DNA of 6,819 nt from Chitinophagaceae bacterium (GTDB lineage: Bacteria > Bacteroidota > Bacteroidia > Chitinophagales > Chitinophagaceae). Shown one piece after another: positions 4,693-6,819 of the stretch (within the stretch, counting starts at the first letter, position 1; each line of letters opens with the position of its first letter). The stretch spans positions 1 to 6,819 of the forward strand of contig JALOMZ010000103.1 of assembly GCA_025455205.1 (NCBI GenBank). The letters run 5' to 3'. The notes under the pieces are model-generated. The model saw only the letters and a program-made list of their open reading frames with translations, did not search any database and was not told where the DNA came from. The position numbers and the translations under genes are program-made.

Positions 4693-6819
4693 TTAGAACC
4701 AGCTGCCCGTCCAGGTCAGATCGGCTTTGCTGCCTGCGCGGCGCCGGCGAGCGGCCACCTTAAAGCGCTGGATAATGGCTGCTACTATCACCAGCGGAAT
4801 GAACACCACCGTGAGCGGCGGAATGGCCAGGAAGCTGATCCACTTGCCACCAAACATGCGGCGCATGGGACGGCGCAGTCTTTCGGCAATGATGTACATG
4901 GCGGGTACCACCACCAGCGTCATAAAGAAGGCAAAGACGAGCCCAAAGATGATGGTCCAGCTGAGGGGCTTCCAGAAAGCCGCGTTATCACCGCCAAAGA
5001 AGATGTGCGGATTGAGCTGCTCAAACATGGAGATGAAGTTGATGTTGAGGCCCACAGCCAGCGGAATCAGGCCCAATATGGCTGCCACTGCGGTAAGCAA
5101 AACGGGAATGATCCTGGTTTTACCGGCCTGTATCACTGCTTCGCGGGTACGCATGCCGCGGCTGCGCAGTTCATCGGCAAACTCAATTACGAGGATACCG
5201 TTCTTCACCACAATACCGGCAAGTCCTACTATACCAATACCTGTCATCACTACCGATACTTCCATGCCCGTGAAGGCGAATCCCAGTAACACCCCAATAA
5301 CGGAGAATATGATTTCCGTGAGGATGATCACGGGCTTGCTGATGCTGTTGAACTGAAGCACCAGGATGATCAGGATGAGGGCCAGGGCAATGAACAGCGC
5401 CTTGGTGAGGAAGCTGGCGGCTTCGGCCTGCTGCTCGCCTTCACCGGTTTGCTGTATGGTTACGTCATCGGGCTTCTGCCGGAAGTTGCGGATGGCCTTG
5501 GTGAGTTCGGCATTTACCGCGGTGGGGGTGTAACCGCTCAGCACATTGGAGTAGAGGGTGATTACCCGCTTCAGGTTTTTGCGCTTCACGCTGCCATAAG
5601 TGCTGCTGAGGTCTATTTTGGCCACGGCAGAAATGGGCACCTGCTTGATCTGTCCGGTATTGAAATCGCGGAAGGTGATGCGCATGTTGAGCAGGGCGCT
5701 GAGGTCGGTGCGCTGCATTTCATTGCTGCGCAGCTGTATCTTGTATTCATCTTCCTCATCCTTGAGTTTGCTGATCTCCTTGCCAAAGAGGGCTGTGCGT
5801 ATTTCCATGCCTACCTGGGCGGTGGAGATGCCTTCAATCAATGCGCGCTCGCGGTCTACGCTCACGGTGATCTCCGGATTCTGCAGGTCGATGTCCATCT
5901 TCAGCTCTTCGATGCCGGCTACCCGGTTGGTGTCGAGGTAGTTTTTCAGGGCCACGGCCGTGCGGGTGAGCGATTCGAAGTTTTCACTGGCCAGTTCAAT
6001 ATTCACCGGCGGCTGGGTGGGCGGTCCGTTGGATTCCTGGGCTACCGATATTTCAGCGCCCGGTATGCCCTTGATGGCTTCGCGGATGGCGTCGAGGTAA
6101 GGGGCGGTAGACTGGCCATGGCGCTTCTCAAATTCCACAAAGCTCACCTGTATGCGGGCCAGTTCAGCGCGGGTGCTTCGGTCGCCGCTGTTGGGATCGC
6201 TGGCGCCCACGGCCACGTTGGTGATCACACTTTCCACCAGTTCGTTGCGCTTGCCGTTTTCCATGCCCAGCACTTTGTACACCTTGCTTTCCATGCTGTG
6301 TATCACGCTGTCAGTATAGGTAACATCGGTGCCACTGGGCAATTTGAGGTATACATACACAAAGTTGGGATCGCTTTTCGGGAAGAACACTACCGGTACG
6401 CGGCCGCTGCCTGCAGCTGCACCAAAGATCATGAAGGAGCCAATCAGCAATACAAAAAGGCCCAGCAGCAGCCATACCGGCCGCGTGCCTGCCAGCGACC
6501 AGCGCAGCAGCTTTTCGTACAAACGCATGAGGCCGGGCAGGAAGCGGTGCTGGAAGGAAGTGATCATGCCATCCAGCACATAGCTGTTCAGGATCATCAG
6601 CAGTGCGAGGAAGATCATGAGATTGCCGAAGAAATACCAGAGCCCGCCACCGGCGCCAACGCCAATCAGGTCCAGCAGCACCCCGCCACCGGCCAGCACC
6701 CAGAGCATGGGTTTGCGAAACACATCGGCCTTGCGCTTGTCGTGCCGTTCTTCATGGTTCATGAAGTCTACCGCAAATACGGGGTTCATTATGAAGGCCA
6801 CAATCAATGATGCCGACAG
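4693..6819 (-). CDS. RND-family (AcrB/HAE1-like) efflux permease, C-terminal part
   Basis: The frame is open to the right window edge (LSASLIVAFIMNPVFA...), so only the last 708 residues are visible; the family is normally over 1000. Counting from the TTG at 6807: the equivalent of AcrB TM6 (about 1-20), two extra hydrophobic segments (about 34-55 and 56-78), an amphipathic helix (85-105), TM7 (108-130), the second periplasmic porter/docking region (131-460, with FPKSDPNFVYVYLKLPSGT and VDRERALIEGISTAQVG), then TM8 (464-486), TM9 (490-512), TM10 with GLAGIVVKNGILVIEFADELR (about 515-550), TM11 (565-588) and TM12 (612-640). A further hydrophobic stretch (655-680) and a basic tail follow. These proteins work as inner-membrane trimers that use the proton gradient to export drugs, metals or lipophilic compounds through a periplasmic adaptor and TolC-like channel. 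The proton-relay Asp pair would lie in TM4, outside the window. Adaptor and channel genes are not seen and may lie upstream. The substrate cannot be told. Confidence 0.93.
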   Translation of the reverse strand: MSASLIVAFIMNPVFAVDFMNHEERHDKRKADVFRKPMLWVLAGGGVLLDLIGVGAGGGLWYFFGNLMIFLALLMILNSYVLDGMITSFQHRFLPGLMRLYEKLLRWSLAGTRPVWLLLGLFVLLIGSFMIFGAAAGSGRVPVVFFPKSDPNFVYVYLKLPSGTDVTYTDSVIHSMESKVYKVLGMENGKRNELVESVITNVAVGASDPNSGDRSTRAELARIQVSFVEFEKRHGQSTAPYLDAIREAIKGIPGAEISVAQESNGPPTQPPVNIELASENFESLTRTAVALKNYLDTNRVAGIEELKMDIDLQNPEITVSVDRERALIEGISTAQVGMEIRTALFGKEISKLKDEEDEYKIQLRSNEMQRTDLSALLNMRITFRDFNTGQIKQVPISAVAKIDLSSTYGSVKRKNLKRVITLYSNVLSGYTPTAVNAELTKAIRNFRQKPDDVTIQQTGEGEQQAEAASFLTKALFIALALILIILVLQFNSISKPVIILTEIIFSVIGVLLGFAFTGMEVSVVMTGIGIVGLAGIVVKNGILVIEFADELRSRGMRTREAVIQAGKTRIIPVLLTAVAAILGLIPLAVGLNINFISMFEQLNPHIFFGGDNAAFWKPLSWTIIFGLVFAFFMTLVVVPAMYIIAERLRRPMRRMFGGKWISFLAIPPLTVVFIPLVIVAAIIQRFKVAARRRRAGSKADLTWTGSWF

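Noticed and set aside
5449..6810. A 453-codon open frame on the plus strand opposite the RND gene
   Set aside because: It is the antisense shadow of a clear RND coding sequence; the translation is rich in His, Ala and Gly with no recognisable domain. Long antisense frames are common in GC-rich coding DNA with biased codon use.

Overview
The window looks like chromosomal DNA from a Bacteroidota bacterium, most likely of the Chitinophagaceae or a close relative. This rests on three things: the modular secreted protein with PKD/Ig-like repeats and a C-terminal domain typical of that group, an RND pump of the long Bacteroidota type, and start codons preceded by A/T-rich leaders without a well-placed Shine-Dalgarno. 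The family assignment is inference from recognised protein style; no rRNA or other marker is present.

Layout. 1-1442 (+) is the 3' part of a gene for a putative clan-D-like glycoside hydrolase (alpha-galactosidase-like barrel). It converges, with a 47-base gap, on a minus-strand gene (1490-2962) for a secreted multi-domain beta-rich protein of unknown function. Next on the minus strand come an AIM24/TIGR00266-family protein (3045-3842), a lysine/alanine-rich histone H1-like DNA-binding protein (4048-4524), and the C-terminal 708 residues of an RND-family efflux permease (4693 to the window end). Two perfect hairpins (3987-4017 and 4634-4668) fit intrinsic terminators after the histone-like gene and after the RND gene. 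They suggest that the histone-like gene is transcribed alone.

The genes do not form one obvious pathway. The two plus/minus neighbours at the left deal with glycans or the cell surface, while the right part holds housekeeping-type functions (envelope efflux, nucleoid architecture, a conserved AIM24 protein). I see no mobile element, CRISPR array, tRNA, rRNA or phage gene. No stretch above 300 bases lacks a gene. I found no convincing previously undescribed system. The items most worth a second look are the extra hydrophobic segments in the RND pump, the unrecognised middle domain of the secreted protein, and the internal triplication in the histone-like protein.
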